DNA of 64,000 bases. Source: Candidatus Contendibacter sp. (lineage in GTDB: Bacteria > Pseudomonadota > Gammaproteobacteria > Competibacterales > Competibacteraceae). Shown here piece by piece: positions 32,818 through 43,622 of this stretch. Position 1 is the stretch's first letter. Every line of letters starts with the position of its first letter. The DNA lies in the NCBI GenBank assembly GCA_029624675.1, contig JARSSP010000041.1, positions 124,001-188,000 of the forward strand, written 5' to 3'. The position numbers and the translations under genes were made by a program. The notes under the pieces are model-generated. The model had not been told where the DNA came from. It made no database searches and saw only the letters and a program-made list of their open reading frames with translations.

Positions 32818-34341
32818 ATGCCATCTAACCTTGGAAATCAGATCAATCTTTTTGCCAGCAATGAATCCAGCGCCACGCTGGGATTTGAAAGGGCGCTATG
32901 GCAAATCGCTGATAAACTGCGTGGCCATCTCGATGTTTCTCAGTATAAGTATCTAGTTTTAGGGCTGATTTTCCTGAAGTCACTCGCTGATTTAGTCGAT
33001 GCGGGACGTGATTCCCCATGGATTCTTCCCGATGGCGCGCTTTGGTCGTCATTGCTCCAACGTACCGACGACAAGGAAATTGCCGCTCGCATCGATGAAG
33101 TTTTGGAATTTATCGAGCAACACAATCCAACCTTAAGAGGAGCGTTGCCGAAAGATTTTCAGAGAAGCGGTTTGAAGCCACTACAAATCCAATCACTATT
33201 GGATGCGCTTGCAAAAACTGATTTTAGCTCGAGTCATGGGGGGGGTAAGGATATCTTGGGTCGCGTCTACGAGTACTTCCTTGGACAGTTTGCTAGAGCC
33301 GAGGGTAACCGTGGTGGAGAATTCTACACGCCTCATTGCGTTGTGAATCTTCTAGTGAAGATGTTGGCTCCCACCCATGGAGTGGTTTACGATCCCTGCT
33401 GCGGTTCTGGGGGGATGTTCGTGCAGTCACAACAGTTTGCTGAAGAACATGGTAACGACCAAACCAGTCTTCGCCTTTTTGGACAGGAATCTAATCCTGC
33501 CACATGGCGCTTGGCGCGGATGAACATGGCAATCCGGGGACTGAATGCAAATCTGGGTCAGATCAGTGCTGATACTTTCGCCCACAATTTACACGATGGC
33601 CTAGTGGCGGACTATATTATCGCTAATCCACCATTCAATCAAAAGGACTGGGGAGGAAAGCGCCTACGGAGTGATAAACGCTGGAAATACGGTACTCCTC
33701 CAGAAGGCAACGCCAATTATGCATGGATTCAGCACTTTATATCACACCTTTCTCCAGAAGGTATGGCTGGTTTTGTATTGGCTAATGGCGCATTGACTTC
33801 CAATACTTCCGGGGAAGGCCATATTCGAAGGTTGATCATCGAAAATGATCTGATTGATTGCATGGTTGGATTGCCTAGCCAGCTTTTTTACTCAACACAA
33901 ATCCCGGTATCGCTCTGGTTTATTGCCAAGGATAAAAGTGGAATTGGACAGGGTAGTCATCAACGATTCCGGGACCGACGTGGGGAGTGTTTGTTCGTGG
34001 ACGCACGATCCTTTGGGGTGATGGTTGATCGTACCCACCGAGAGTTAACTGAAAGAGAAATAAATAAAATTGTTAGCGCCTATCATAATTGGCGAGGAGA
34101 CGGAGATACGGCTTATAGCGATATTCCGGGCTTCTGTCGATCTGTCAGCGGGGAAGAAGTAGGACGTCATAAATACGCTCTTGTGCCTGGAAGATATGTT
34201 GGTTTTGATCGGGCATGTATTGGTGAAGTCGACATAGATAGACTTCGCATCGAGCTGACGGAGATCAAGGGTATGTTGCTTGCGGTAGACCAATCCGCGA
34301 AACAGACGCTCAGTTTACTGGAAGAACTTGTCGATGGCTGA
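32818..34341 (+). CDS. hsdM: Type I-like DNA methyltransferase M subunit (HsdM)
   Basis: A 507-residue N6-adenine methylase. After an N-terminal HsdM helical domain (ALWQIADKLRGHLDVSQYKYLVLGLIFLK) comes the methylase core with FYTPHCVVNLLVKML, motif I as DPCCGSGGMFVQS, and motif IV NPPFNQ (about residue 270). The C-terminal region GRHKYALVPGRYVG is typical of HsdM. Here it is joined with a single-domain S subunit and an HNH nuclease, not with HsdR. GC content is clearly lower than in the flanking operons (by eye in the 40s versus above 60 per cent). Confidence 0.9.
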   Translation: MPSNLGNQINLFASNESSATLGFERALWQIADKLRGHLDVSQYKYLVLGLIFLKSLADLVDAGRDSPWILPDGALWSSLLQRTDDKEIAARIDEVLEFIEQHNPTLRGALPKDFQRSGLKPLQIQSLLDALAKTDFSSSHGGGKDILGRVYEYFLGQFARAEGNRGGEFYTPHCVVNLLVKMLAPTHGVVYDPCCGSGGMFVQSQQFAEEHGNDQTSLRLFGQESNPATWRLARMNMAIRGLNANLGQISADTFAHNLHDGLVADYIIANPPFNQKDWGGKRLRSDKRWKYGTPPEGNANYAWIQHFISHLSPEGMAGFVLANGALTSNTSGEGHIRRLIIENDLIDCMVGLPSQLFYSTQIPVSLWFIAKDKSGIGQGSHQRFRDRRGECLFVDARSFGVMVDRTHRELTEREINKIVSAYHNWRGDGDTAYSDIPGFCRSVSGEEVGRHKYALVPGRYVGFDRACIGEVDIDRLRIELTEIKGMLLAVDQSAKQTLSLLEELVDG

Positions 34342-35053
34342 ACCATTCCTTGAATGTCCTTCTCATTGGCGAAAAGGTACTCTCGAACCTGACTCCAAGG
34401 GGGGATTGATCGTTGCGGCCGATACGGGAACGACGCCTAAAACCGAGGTTGAGAGATATTGGGATGGCGATATTCCCTGGCTGACTCCAAAGGAAATATC
34501 CCGTCGTCGGGGAGGAATTTTTGTGTCGACAACGGAACGAACGGTTACCCGTGAAGGGTTGGTCGAGTCGTCTCTCAAGTTACACCCAGCAGGGACTGTC
34601 ATGCTTACCAAGCGTGCGCCTGTCGGAATAGTGGCGGTTAATACAACTCCCATGACTGTGAATCAAGGATTTTTAGCTTTCACTTGTGGACCTCACTTGA
34701 GATCAACTTATCTGGCTTACTGGCTGATTGCTAACAGGCCCTATCTTGAACAGGTTGCGAATGGTTCAACTTATCCAGAGCTTTATATCACCGATCTGTT
34801 TGAATTTGAAATTTCGGTTCCCCCATTAGAATATCAGGATCGAGTGATGCAAGTCATTAAGGCATTACAGTTTACAGCCATGCTGGCGTTACCCATGGAG
34901 CAAGCCTTGGGTGACTCGGCCCAGATTAAGAAAATTCATGCTTATCGGGACCGGATGGAGGATCTGGTTCAAAAAATACTTATTCTTCTGCTTTCTGGAA
35001 AACTGGATGTACGGCATGTGGGATCGAAAATATGGATGGGGAGTTTTGAATGA
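34334..35053 (+). CDS. hsdS: Half-length specificity subunit (one target-recognition domain)
   Basis: A 239-residue S-like protein. It has one target-recognition domain, seen as WRKGTLEP, TGTTPKTEVERYWDGDIPWLTPKEI, and LTKRAPVGIVAVNTTPMTVNQGFLAF. A central conserved region follows (LEFQDRV-like EYQDRVMQVIKALQ) and a helix of about 45 residues at the end. A full HsdS carries two such domains; one-domain subunits act as dimers and give a symmetric target. The ATG overlaps the methylase gene by eight bases. The sequence specificity cannot be read from this. Confidence 0.85.
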   Translation: MAEPFLECPSHWRKGTLEPDSKGGLIVAADTGTTPKTEVERYWDGDIPWLTPKEISRRRGGIFVSTTERTVTREGLVESSLKLHPAGTVMLTKRAPVGIVAVNTTPMTVNQGFLAFTCGPHLRSTYLAYWLIANRPYLEQVANGSTYPELYITDLFEFEISVPPLEYQDRVMQVIKALQFTAMLALPMEQALGDSAQIKKIHAYRDRMEDLVQKILILLLSGKLDVRHVGSKIWMGSFE

Positions 35054-36231
35054 GAAGAATCCTTGAAAATATTCCACTACTTTGTTTGGAAAATGGGTGC
35101 CTAAGACTTGTGGGTCACCAGGGGAAATGCTCTACGACTCCGGTCGAAGCATGGGCTTTCATGAAAGAGAAGGATAAAGATAAGCTCAGCAAGGCAGGCT
35201 ATGCAACTCCACGTGGTGGTGCAAAAGGGGCCTATCAGAATCATGTTTATAGGAATAGCAGAGTCATTATTCCATACGAGAAACTGGCTTTGATTCCAGA
35301 TATATCCATTTATAAAAACGACTATGTTGTGCGTGTATTGCCAGAGCAGTGTTTTGAAACCGCTGGTGAACTTAAAAATCAATTCAGCTTAGTGGATTCA
35401 GAAGCTGCTATTGGTAAAAATGCGTTTGTTTTATACCGAAGCCATGACGTTTTCGAGAAACTTCCACCTCTTGCAGATTGGCATGTGCGATATTTGGAAA
35501 AACCCGATGGAACCCGGATAGATCGACGTGTAAAGAATGCTATGGATCGGGGGCATTATATACTTCGGTTGCCTAAGGTTGGAGGTGGGAAAACCATTAC
35601 CAAACCCGAACTTATTGAAGGCCCCCCGCAGGGAATATTTGCGCCTGAATATGCCGATGCGGATACCAACTTTCTTTGTCAAGTTGTTCTTGCATGGCAA
35701 ATTATTCATATGGTCGATAGCCCCTATTTGACCAGCCAAGCCGCTCATATTCAGGCAATTTTGAAGTCACTCTCATTACTTGAGTACCAAATCTATGAGA
35801 ATAGAGGCATCGTAAATAATACCTTCACCTCTTGTCCTTTATGTCTGCGTCCGATTCGTTATAGTGAACTACATGAAATGCTCAGGCTTGAAGAGGAAAG
35901 CGGTTTGATGAATGCTGCCGAGCAAATTGAAGGCGCTACTCGTTCCACGATTGTTAACCTGTTTCATTTCCATCCATTGGTCTATGAACAACTTGAGCAT
36001 ATACCTCAACAGGTAGCATGGGGTCATGCGACTTGCAACACCAAGCTCGGTCAGCGGCGTTGTTATACCTTGCAGGAATTGATGAACATGAATAATAAGG
36101 TCGGGGTGATCCATGGGGAGCAATTCGAGTCATTTGGGTGGATCAGCGATAACCAGGAAATGATTAGAAGCCCCGGCGGTGCTGTTTGGATTCAAATCAC
36201 TACAGATGCTTTGACTCTAGGGCCATCCTAA
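35050..36231 (+). CDS. HNH-type restriction endonuclease candidate
   Basis: A 393-residue protein of unknown family at first sight. The C-terminal third has a zinc-ribbon CPLCLRP (about residue 262) and, 60 residues later, HFHPLVYEQLEHIPQQVAWGHATCNTKLGQ. That gives the HxH, an N-terminal His and the H-x2-CN of an HNH (beta-beta-alpha metal) nuclease. The rest, including IIPYEKLALIPDISIYKNDYVVRVLP, may recognise DNA. Its ATG overlaps the S gene stop (ATGA), so M, S and R are one operon without any HsdR-type ATPase. BstXI- or AhdI-like enzymes have this plan. Of the three genes this is the least GC-rich. Confidence 0.7.
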   Translation: MRRILENIPLLCLENGCLRLVGHQGKCSTTPVEAWAFMKEKDKDKLSKAGYATPRGGAKGAYQNHVYRNSRVIIPYEKLALIPDISIYKNDYVVRVLPEQCFETAGELKNQFSLVDSEAAIGKNAFVLYRSHDVFEKLPPLADWHVRYLEKPDGTRIDRRVKNAMDRGHYILRLPKVGGGKTITKPELIEGPPQGIFAPEYADADTNFLCQVVLAWQIIHMVDSPYLTSQAAHIQAILKSLSLLEYQIYENRGIVNNTFTSCPLCLRPIRYSELHEMLRLEEESGLMNAAEQIEGATRSTIVNLFHFHPLVYEQLEHIPQQVAWGHATCNTKLGQRRCYTLQELMNMNNKVGVIHGEQFESFGWISDNQEMIRSPGGAVWIQITTDALTLGPS

Positions 36232-36307
36232 CGACAAATGGCCAAAACCCACGCGCGTGCATTCCATAAGTAACCATCGATAGATGAAAGGTGGAGTGAT
36301 CGGCCGC

Positions 36308-37219
36308 CTAACCGCCCTTGGTTTTCGCCAGCAGCGCCTGCGCGACTTTCGAGGCGGTCGGTCGGTTCAGCGCCTCGCCGATGAATGCGGCGGCGGCCAC
36401 CAGGGCGTCGAGATCGACGCCGGTTTCAATCCCCAACCCGTTCAGCAAGTAGATCACGTCCTCGGTGGCGACATTGCCGGAGGCGCCCGCCGCGTAGGGG
36501 CAGCCGCCCAGTCCGGCGATGGAAGCGTCGAACGTCGCCAGGCCCAGTTTTAGCGAGGCGTAAATATTGACCAGCGCCTGCCCGTAGGTATCGTGATAGT
36601 GGCCGGCCAGGCAATCCATTGGCACCGACCGAGCCACGGTTTCCAGCATCCGCTGGGTCTGGCCGGGCGTGCCGACGCCGAGGGTGTCGCCCAGGGAAAT
36701 TTCGTAACAGCCCATCGCGTACAACGCGCCGACCACCTCCGCCACCTTCTCCGGCGCGACCGCGCCTTCGTAGGGACAGCCCAGCGCGCAGGACACGTAG
36801 CCGCGCGCCTTGACGCCATGTTGCCGCGCCAATTCCACCACCGGGCGGAAACGGTCCAGGGATTCGGCGATGGAGCAGTTGATGTTGCGACGGGAGAAGG
36901 TCTCGGACGCTGCGCCGAACACCGCAATCTCGGTCGCGCCCGCTGCCAGCGCCGCTTCCAGCCCTTGTGGGTTGGGAACCAGCACCGGGTAACTGACGCC
37001 CGGTCGGCGATGGATGCCGGCCAGCACCGCCGCGCTGTCGGCCATCTGCGGCACCCATTTGGGTGATACGAACGCGCCAGCCTCGATGATTTTCAGCCCG
37101 GCATCGGCTAGCCGGTCGATCAGAGCCAGCTTGACCGGGGTCGGGACGATCTCCCGTTCGTTCTGCAAGCCGTCGCGGGGACCGACTTCAACGATCTTGA
37201 CTTGTCGTGGCAAGGGCAT
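36308..37219 (-). CDS. liuE: Hydroxymethylglutaryl-CoA lyase
   Basis: A 303-residue lyase that splits HMG-CoA into acetoacetate and acetyl-CoA, the last step of leucine breakdown. Key motifs are [12 protein letters not shown] at the start, the metal and catalytic region [13 protein letters not shown], and the Cys loop [18 protein letters not shown]. The gene lies 10 bases after the methylcrotonyl-CoA carboxylase alpha gene, on the same strand, as in liu operons. The length is normal for the family. Confidence 0.93.
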   Translation of the reverse strand: MPLPRQVKIVEVGPRDGLQNEREIVPTPVKLALIDRLADAGLKIIEAGAFVSPKWVPQMADSAAVLAGIHRRPGVSYPVLVPNPQGLEAALAAGATEIAVFGAASETFSRRNINCSIAESLDRFRPVVELARQHGVKARGYVSCALGCPYEGAVAPEKVAEVVGALYAMGCYEISLGDTLGVGTPGQTQRMLETVARSVPMDCLAGHYHDTYGQALVNIYASLKLGLATFDASIAGLGGCPYAAGASGNVATEDVIYLLNGLGIETGVDLDALVAAAAFIGEALNRPTASKVAQALLAKTKGG

Positions 37220-37229
37220 CGGCGGTTCC

Positions 37230-39269
<2,040 letters not shown>

Positions 39270-39283
39270 GGCTCCACCGTCCT

Positions 39284-39484
39284 TCAAGCCGATGGCGTTT
39301 CGTGAGCGACCAACCAAGCCACCAAATCGGTCGGCGTCTGGAAATCCAGAAAAGCCTCCATCAGGGCTTCGGTCTGTTCCAGCGACAGGCGGCGAATCCT
39401 CTGCTCGTGCGCGGACGCCAGCGACGCGCCGAACCGCCGCCGCAAGAGCCGTAATACCTGCTGAGTGTCCAGTGGTTCCGCCAT
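39284..39484 (-). pseudogene. Rpn-family tail remnant
   Basis: About 65 codons whose product (QQVLRLLRRRFGASLASAHEQ and onward to WLVAHETPSA) repeats the C-terminal domain of the full Rpn-family gene next to it, with about 85 per cent DNA identity by eye. It lacks the nuclease part and any valid gene start other than the ATG at 39484. It sits between the liuD start and the full Rpn gene. It is probably what is left of a second family member, not a working gene. Confidence 0.75.
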
Positions 39485-39582
39485 TTTTGATTGAGTTGCT
39501 CCCTTATCGCCAAACTCCGGGAGAAGGAAAGTCCCTGTCACAGTGTTTCAGGCCTTCTCCCAGCGCACTATCGAACCGGCCC

Positions 39583-40542
39583 TCAAGCCGATGGCATTTC
39601 GTGGGCCACGAGCCAAGCCGTTAAATCGGCGGGGGTCCGAAAATCCAGCAACGCCTCCATCAGTGCCTCGGTCTGCTCCAGGGACAGGCGGCGAATCCGT
39701 TGCTCGTGCGCGGACGCCAGCGACGCGCCGAACCGCCGCCGCAAGAGCCGTAATGCCAGTTGCACGCCTTCTTCCTGGCGGCCCTCCTGGCGGCCCTCCT
39801 GACGGCCCTCCTGGCGGCCCTCCTGGCGGCCCTCCTGGCGGCCCTCCTGACGGCCCTCCTGGCGGCCCTCCTGGCGGCCCTCGGCAAAGACTTCCTGATA
39901 AAACCGGGTTTGCTTGAGATCGGTATCGATCAGTCCCAACATGGTCTGAATCTCCTCGCGGCTGAGTTTCGGTAACTTGTAGACCAGAATGGTCTCGACG
40001 AAATCCGCCAGTTGCTCGGGCGGCCAATCCGACCAGGACGCCGTTCGCGCCTGCTCCAACAACCGCGTGGCCCGCGCCAGGCTATCCTCCGGCTCGCCGA
40101 CGATCAATTGAATCAGTCCGACGCCGGCGCCTGTCACCGGTCGGTCTCGGAAATCCTCCAGATACACCCGTCGGACTTCCGGCAAATCCATCAGCGAGCC
40201 GTAATGCCGCCCGTTCAACCGCTCCTCGGCGCGGGTCGGGTAGATCACCACGGCTCGCCACGGGTGCGGTGGGCGATTGCGGTACAGATACAGCAGCAGT
40301 TCGGCGAAGAATCGACCGTAAAACTCCGGGTCCGGCCGCGCCTGCACTTCCACGAACACCACGGGCGCTTCCGGCTGGTCGGCGGATGGAACCAGCAACC
40401 CGTCCAGCCGAAAGGCGGTTTGCTTGATCTCCTCGGCGCGGAATTGATACGCCCCGGCGGTGGGCGTTGCCAGTCCGGCCAATTCGAATACCAGCGCCGG
40501 CGCGCGTTGAAACAGGCGGTAAAACAGGCTATCGGTTTTCAT
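39583..40542 (-). CDS. Rpn-family recombination-promoting nuclease/putative transposase (DUF2887-DUF4351 type)
   Basis: A 319-residue PD-(D/E)XK protein of the Rpn/YhgA-like group. The nuclease part shows RLDGLLVP (Asp), VVFVEVQARPDPEFYGRFF (E-x-Q in the catalytic strand) and LLYLYRNRP. After a helical stretch ending in LLGLIDTDLKQTRFYQEVFAEG comes a run of nine EGRQ tetrapeptides, followed by the DUF4351-like domain LRLLRRRFGASLASAHEQRI. The family promotes RecA-independent recombination in E. coli. It interrupts the liu operon between liuC and liuD and is flanked by 62-base repeats. Confidence 0.85.
   Translation of the reverse strand: MKTDSLFYRLFQRAPALVFELAGLATPTAGAYQFRAEEIKQTAFRLDGLLVPSADQPEAPVVFVEVQARPDPEFYGRFFAELLLYLYRNRPPHPWRAVVIYPTRAEERLNGRHYGSLMDLPEVRRVYLEDFRDRPVTGAGVGLIQLIVGEPEDSLARATRLLEQARTASWSDWPPEQLADFVETILVYKLPKLSREEIQTMLGLIDTDLKQTRFYQEVFAEGRQEGRQEGRQEGRQEGRQEGRQEGRQEGRQEGRQEEGVQLALRLLRRRFGASLASAHEQRIRRLSLEQTEALMEALLDFRTPADLTAWLVAHEMPSA
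39775..39882 (-). repeat. Nine 12-bp tandem repeats inside the Rpn-family gene
   Basis: Unit CTGGCGGCCCTC (plus strand), nine in a row, with two units (third and seventh) reading CTGACGGCCCTC. On the coding strand they encode EGRQ. The unit length keeps the frame, so copy number may vary without loss of the protein. This could act as a flexible or coiled spacer between the nuclease and tail domain. Confidence 0.9.
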
Positions 40543-40578
40543 CGGAAATCGCGGTCACCCCAAATACCCATCTCCGTT

Positions 40579-40640
40579 AGGCAATTTCGCCCCGGTTGGC
40601 AATCAGGATTTTCTTGAACGGGGTCATGGCTCCACCGTCC
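40579..40640 (-). repeat. 62-bp direct repeat, liuC copy
   Basis: Equivalent to 39221-39282 with three transitions. It contains a second ATG (40627) with ACCCCGTTCAAGAAAATCC after it, the former first codons of liuD. That ATG overlaps the liuC stop as ATGA, which appears to be the original liuC-liuD junction. The remnant has no downstream liuD body. Confidence 0.85.
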
Positions 40641-41412
40641 AGTTGGGCAGGCGTTTTTCCAGAAAGGCGCTGAGTCCCTCTTTAGCTTCCAGCGTGGCGC
40701 GGATCTGGGCGATGCGTCGGGCGGTGTCTTCGACCAGAGCGTCGTCCACGGGCCGGTCGGCGACGGCGCGGATCAGGTCCTTGGCCGCCGCCTGGGCGTG
40801 GGGTCCGCCCGCCCGCAGCAAGTTGACGATGTCCTGGACCCTGGCGTCCAGCGCGTCCGGCTCCGCCAATTCGTGCACCAGCCCCAGTTCCCAGGCCCGG
40901 CGGGCATCCAGGCGTTCGGCGGTCAGAAAATAGCGCGCCGCCTGGCGGGCGCCGATGGCCCGCAGCACGTAGGGGCCGATGGTGGCGGGGATGAGACCGA
41001 AACGAACTTCGGAGGTGGCGAAGGAGGCGGCGGTGGAGGCGACGCAAAGATCGCAGGCCGCCGCCAGTCCCATGCCGCCGCCCAGAGCCGCGCCATGCAC
41101 CCGGGCGACGGTGGGCTGGCGCAGTTGGGCCAGGGTGCGCAGCATCGTCGCCAGTTGGCGAGCGTCGGCGAGATTCCGCTCGACCGTGTGGCGGGCGGCG
41201 CGCTTCATCCAGTTCAGATCGGCCCCGGCGGAAAAGCTTTTGCCGCGTCCGGCCAGCACCAGCACTCGCACGGAATCATCGGCCTCCAAAGCCTGGAAGG
41301 CGGTGGTGAGTTCCCCGATCAGGGTTTCGTCGAAAGCATTGTGCCGGTCGGGGCGGTTCATCCAGATCGTGGCCACACTGGTTTCGCGTTCGATTTCCAG
41401 GGTCTGGAACAT
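40624..41412 (-). CDS. liuC: Enoyl-CoA hydratase/isomerase, methylglutaconyl-CoA hydratase-like
   Basis: A 262-residue crotonase-fold enzyme. It carries the oxyanion-hole segments GRGKSFSAGADLNWM and HGAALGGGMGLAAACDL, and the helix with the catalytic Glu region (TSEVRFGLIPATIGPYV). In the liu pathway it hydrates methylglutaconyl-CoA to HMG-CoA, and position beside liuD and liuE supports that. A general enoyl-CoA hydratase cannot be excluded. It is the first gene of the leftward operon; liuA and liuB are not upstream. Confidence 0.88.
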   Translation of the reverse strand: MFQTLEIERETSVATIWMNRPDRHNAFDETLIGELTTAFQALEADDSVRVLVLAGRGKSFSAGADLNWMKRAARHTVERNLADARQLATMLRTLAQLRQPTVARVHGAALGGGMGLAAACDLCVASTAASFATSEVRFGLIPATIGPYVLRAIGARQAARYFLTAERLDARRAWELGLVHELAEPDALDARVQDIVNLLRAGGPHAQAAAKDLIRAVADRPVDDALVEDTARRIAQIRATLEAKEGLSAFLEKRLPNWTVEP

Positions 41413-41550
41413 CTCTAGATCAGCCTTTCTTGGACGGAAACATTTTATTCATCTTATTCGCTTTATGCTGATTCAGGCTTGAACGAACGCGATATTCGAT
41501 AAAACTTTGGAGATCGCCCCGATCAATGATGCCCAGCTTCCCCAAACCCG

Positions 41551-42633
41551 ATGACTCCTTTTTCCGGCAGCTACCCTCCCGATGATACCGTGTTCCTGCT
41601 CAAGCCGATGGCCATGGCGAGGGTGGACGTGGCGACCAAGGAACGTTGGATTCAATCCGGCCAGCGCCATTACAGCGAACTGCTGACGCCCGAGCAGGCG
41701 CCGAATCCGCGCTATCTGGCGCTGTTCGAGGCGCTGACCGCGCGCTACGCCCGGCGACTGGCGACGGAAATCATGGCGCTGGCGCGTTATCTGGCGGAGA
41801 CCCGGCCTCAGCCGATCACCGTGGCGTCGCTGGCGCGGGCCGGGACGCCGGTCGGCGCGTTGCTGGCGCGGGCCTTGCGCGGGTTGGGGCGGGCGGAAGT
41901 CCGTCATTACTCGATTTCCATCATCCGCGACCGGGGCATCGACGAGAATGCCTTGAAATTCATCCTGCGGCGAGAGGAGCGGGAGCCGGCGGGACTGGCG
42001 TTCGTGGACGGATGGACCGCCAAGGGCGTCATCGCCGGGGAGTTGCGGCGGGCCCTGCGTCGTTGGAATGCGCGGCAGCCGGAACCGCTGGCTGAATCGC
42101 TGCACGTGGTTTCGGACATCGGCGGCGTCGCCGACGTAGCGGCGACCGATGACGACTACGCTATTCCCAGCGGTATTCTGAACGCAACCGTGTCCGGGCT
42201 GACCAGCCGCTCGATTCTCAACGCCGCCATCGGCCCGGATGATTTCCACGGCTGCGTGTTCTACGCTGAATTCGCGCCGCACGACCGTTCCCGCTGGTTC
42301 CTCGATCAGGTGGCCGGGTATTTCGCCGAGGTCGAGCCGAAAGTCGTCCTCCATGATTCCGATCAGCGGTTGGAACGTCGTCGGCTGATGCGGGAGTTTC
42401 TGGCGCGCGTCCATGCCCGTTACCGGGTTGCCGACCGCAACTTCATCAAGCCTGGCGTGGCGGAGGCAACGCGGGTTTTGCTGCGCCGATTGCCCGATCG
42501 GTTGTTGTTGCGCGATCCCGAGCATCCCGATGTCGAGCATCTGCGGTTGCTGGCCGGGGAGAAACGGGTTCCCGTCGTAGTCGACCCGGCCATGCCCCTC
42601 CAGGCCACTGCCCTGATCCAGGATTTGTCATGA
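41551..42633 (+). CDS. StiP/PRTase_1-type protein of Ter-associated biosynthetic modules
   Basis: A 360-residue protein of the phosphoribosyltransferase-like family that databases label cysteine protease StiP, often found in tellurium (Ter) stress clusters. The N-terminus MTPFSGSYPPDDTVFLLKPM, the segment KERWIQSGQRHYSELLTPE, ITVASLARAGTPVGALLAR and HYSISIIRDRGIDENAL are the family's conserved blocks; LAFVDGWTAKGVIAGEL corresponds to the PRPP-binding-type loop. The protease label should not be relied on. The gene ends with an ATGA overlap onto the next gene. Confidence 0.78.
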   Translation: MTPFSGSYPPDDTVFLLKPMAMARVDVATKERWIQSGQRHYSELLTPEQAPNPRYLALFEALTARYARRLATEIMALARYLAETRPQPITVASLARAGTPVGALLARALRGLGRAEVRHYSISIIRDRGIDENALKFILRREEREPAGLAFVDGWTAKGVIAGELRRALRRWNARQPEPLAESLHVVSDIGGVADVAATDDDYAIPSGILNATVSGLTSRSILNAAIGPDDFHGCVFYAEFAPHDRSRWFLDQVAGYFAEVEPKVVLHDSDQRLERRRLMREFLARVHARYRVADRNFIKPGVAEATRVLLRRLPDRLLLRDPEHPDVEHLRLLAGEKRVPVVVDPAMPLQATALIQDLS

Positions 42634-43589
42634 GCGTCATTCCCGTCGATTTTCGCGCGTTGCATCACCCGGAGCCAGGTCACGTTCACGGTCCGCACGA
42701 ATCCCCGTCGGCGCTGTCGGCGTTGCGACTGGGCGTGTCACTGTACGTACCGGCGACCCGGCCAGATTTGGCGGCCATCGCCAGCGGTCGGAAGCTGCCG
42801 GAATTGCGCTCGGTGATCTTTTGCACCGAGGATTCGGTGCATGAACGGGATTTGGAAGCGGCGCTGGATCGTCTGGCGGTGTTGCTGCCGGAGCTGGAGC
42901 CGGGGCCGCTGCTACGCTTTGTTCGCCCCCGTAATCCGGCGGTGTTACGGCGGTTGCTGCGGATGGACGGCATCGAGCGGATTCAAGGCTTCGTGCTGCC
43001 CAAGCTCGATTCGCATACGCTGGGTGACTGGTTGCGGGTCTGGGACGATAGCTACGGCCACTACGTATTGCCAATTCTGGAAACTGCCGAGGCGTTCGAT
43101 CGACGCCGGATGGAGTTGCTGCGCGACCGGCTGGAGGACAGCGGGCTGAGTGATCGGGTGCTGTGCCTGCGCATCGGTGGCAACGATCTGTTGAATCTGC
43201 TCAGCATCCGCCGGGCACGCGGCGCGACGATTTACGACACGCCGCTGCGTGGGGTGATCGCCGATCTGGTGTGCATCTTCCACCCGGCCGGGTATCGTCT
43301 GAGCGCGCCGGTGTTCGATTATCTGGATGCGCCGGAGACACTGGCGCGCGAGGTAGAAGCCGATTTGCAGCACGGTTTGGTCGGCAAGACCGCCATTCAT
43401 CCCTCGCAAATCCCGGTGATCGAGGCGTCCTACCGGGTGCCGCGCGCGGATTACGAGACGGCGGCGGCCGTGCTGGCGGCGGACGCGGCGGTGTTCAGAC
43501 TGCGCGATGCGTTCTGCGAACCCGCCACCCATCGGCGCTGGGCGGAAGGCGTGCTGGAACGGGCGAGGGTGTTTGGGGTGGGGAGTTGA
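42630..43589 (+). CDS. HpcH/HpaI (CitE-like) aldolase or C-C bond lyase of Ter-type modules
   Basis: A 319-residue TIM-barrel protein related to the citrate lyase beta subunit. It has SVIFCTEDSVHERDLEAAL, LLRFVRPRNP, FVLPKLDSHTLG, VLPILETAEAFD (metal-binding Glu), CLRIGGNDLLNLL and LVGKTAIHPSQIPVI. It is coupled to the StiP-like gene by ATGA, and such pairs occur in Ter-dependent stress gene clusters. Those clusters normally add ATP-grasp, HAD and PELOTA genes, none of which is visible. The substrate is unknown. Its last 55 residues recur in a diverged fragment at 45106-45279. Confidence 0.8.
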   Translation: MSVIPVDFRALHHPEPGHVHGPHESPSALSALRLGVSLYVPATRPDLAAIASGRKLPELRSVIFCTEDSVHERDLEAALDRLAVLLPELEPGPLLRFVRPRNPAVLRRLLRMDGIERIQGFVLPKLDSHTLGDWLRVWDDSYGHYVLPILETAEAFDRRRMELLRDRLEDSGLSDRVLCLRIGGNDLLNLLSIRRARGATIYDTPLRGVIADLVCIFHPAGYRLSAPVFDYLDAPETLAREVEADLQHGLVGKTAIHPSQIPVIEASYRVPRADYETAAAVLAADAAVFRLRDAFCEPATHRRWAEGVLERARVFGVGS

Positions 43590-43622
43590 CCTCTCAGGCA
43601 TGGGAAAGCGGGCTGCTGGCTT

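Noticed and set aside
39775..39882. CRISPR-like array
   Set aside because: The units are 12 bases, contiguous and lie within a coding frame, with no spacers.
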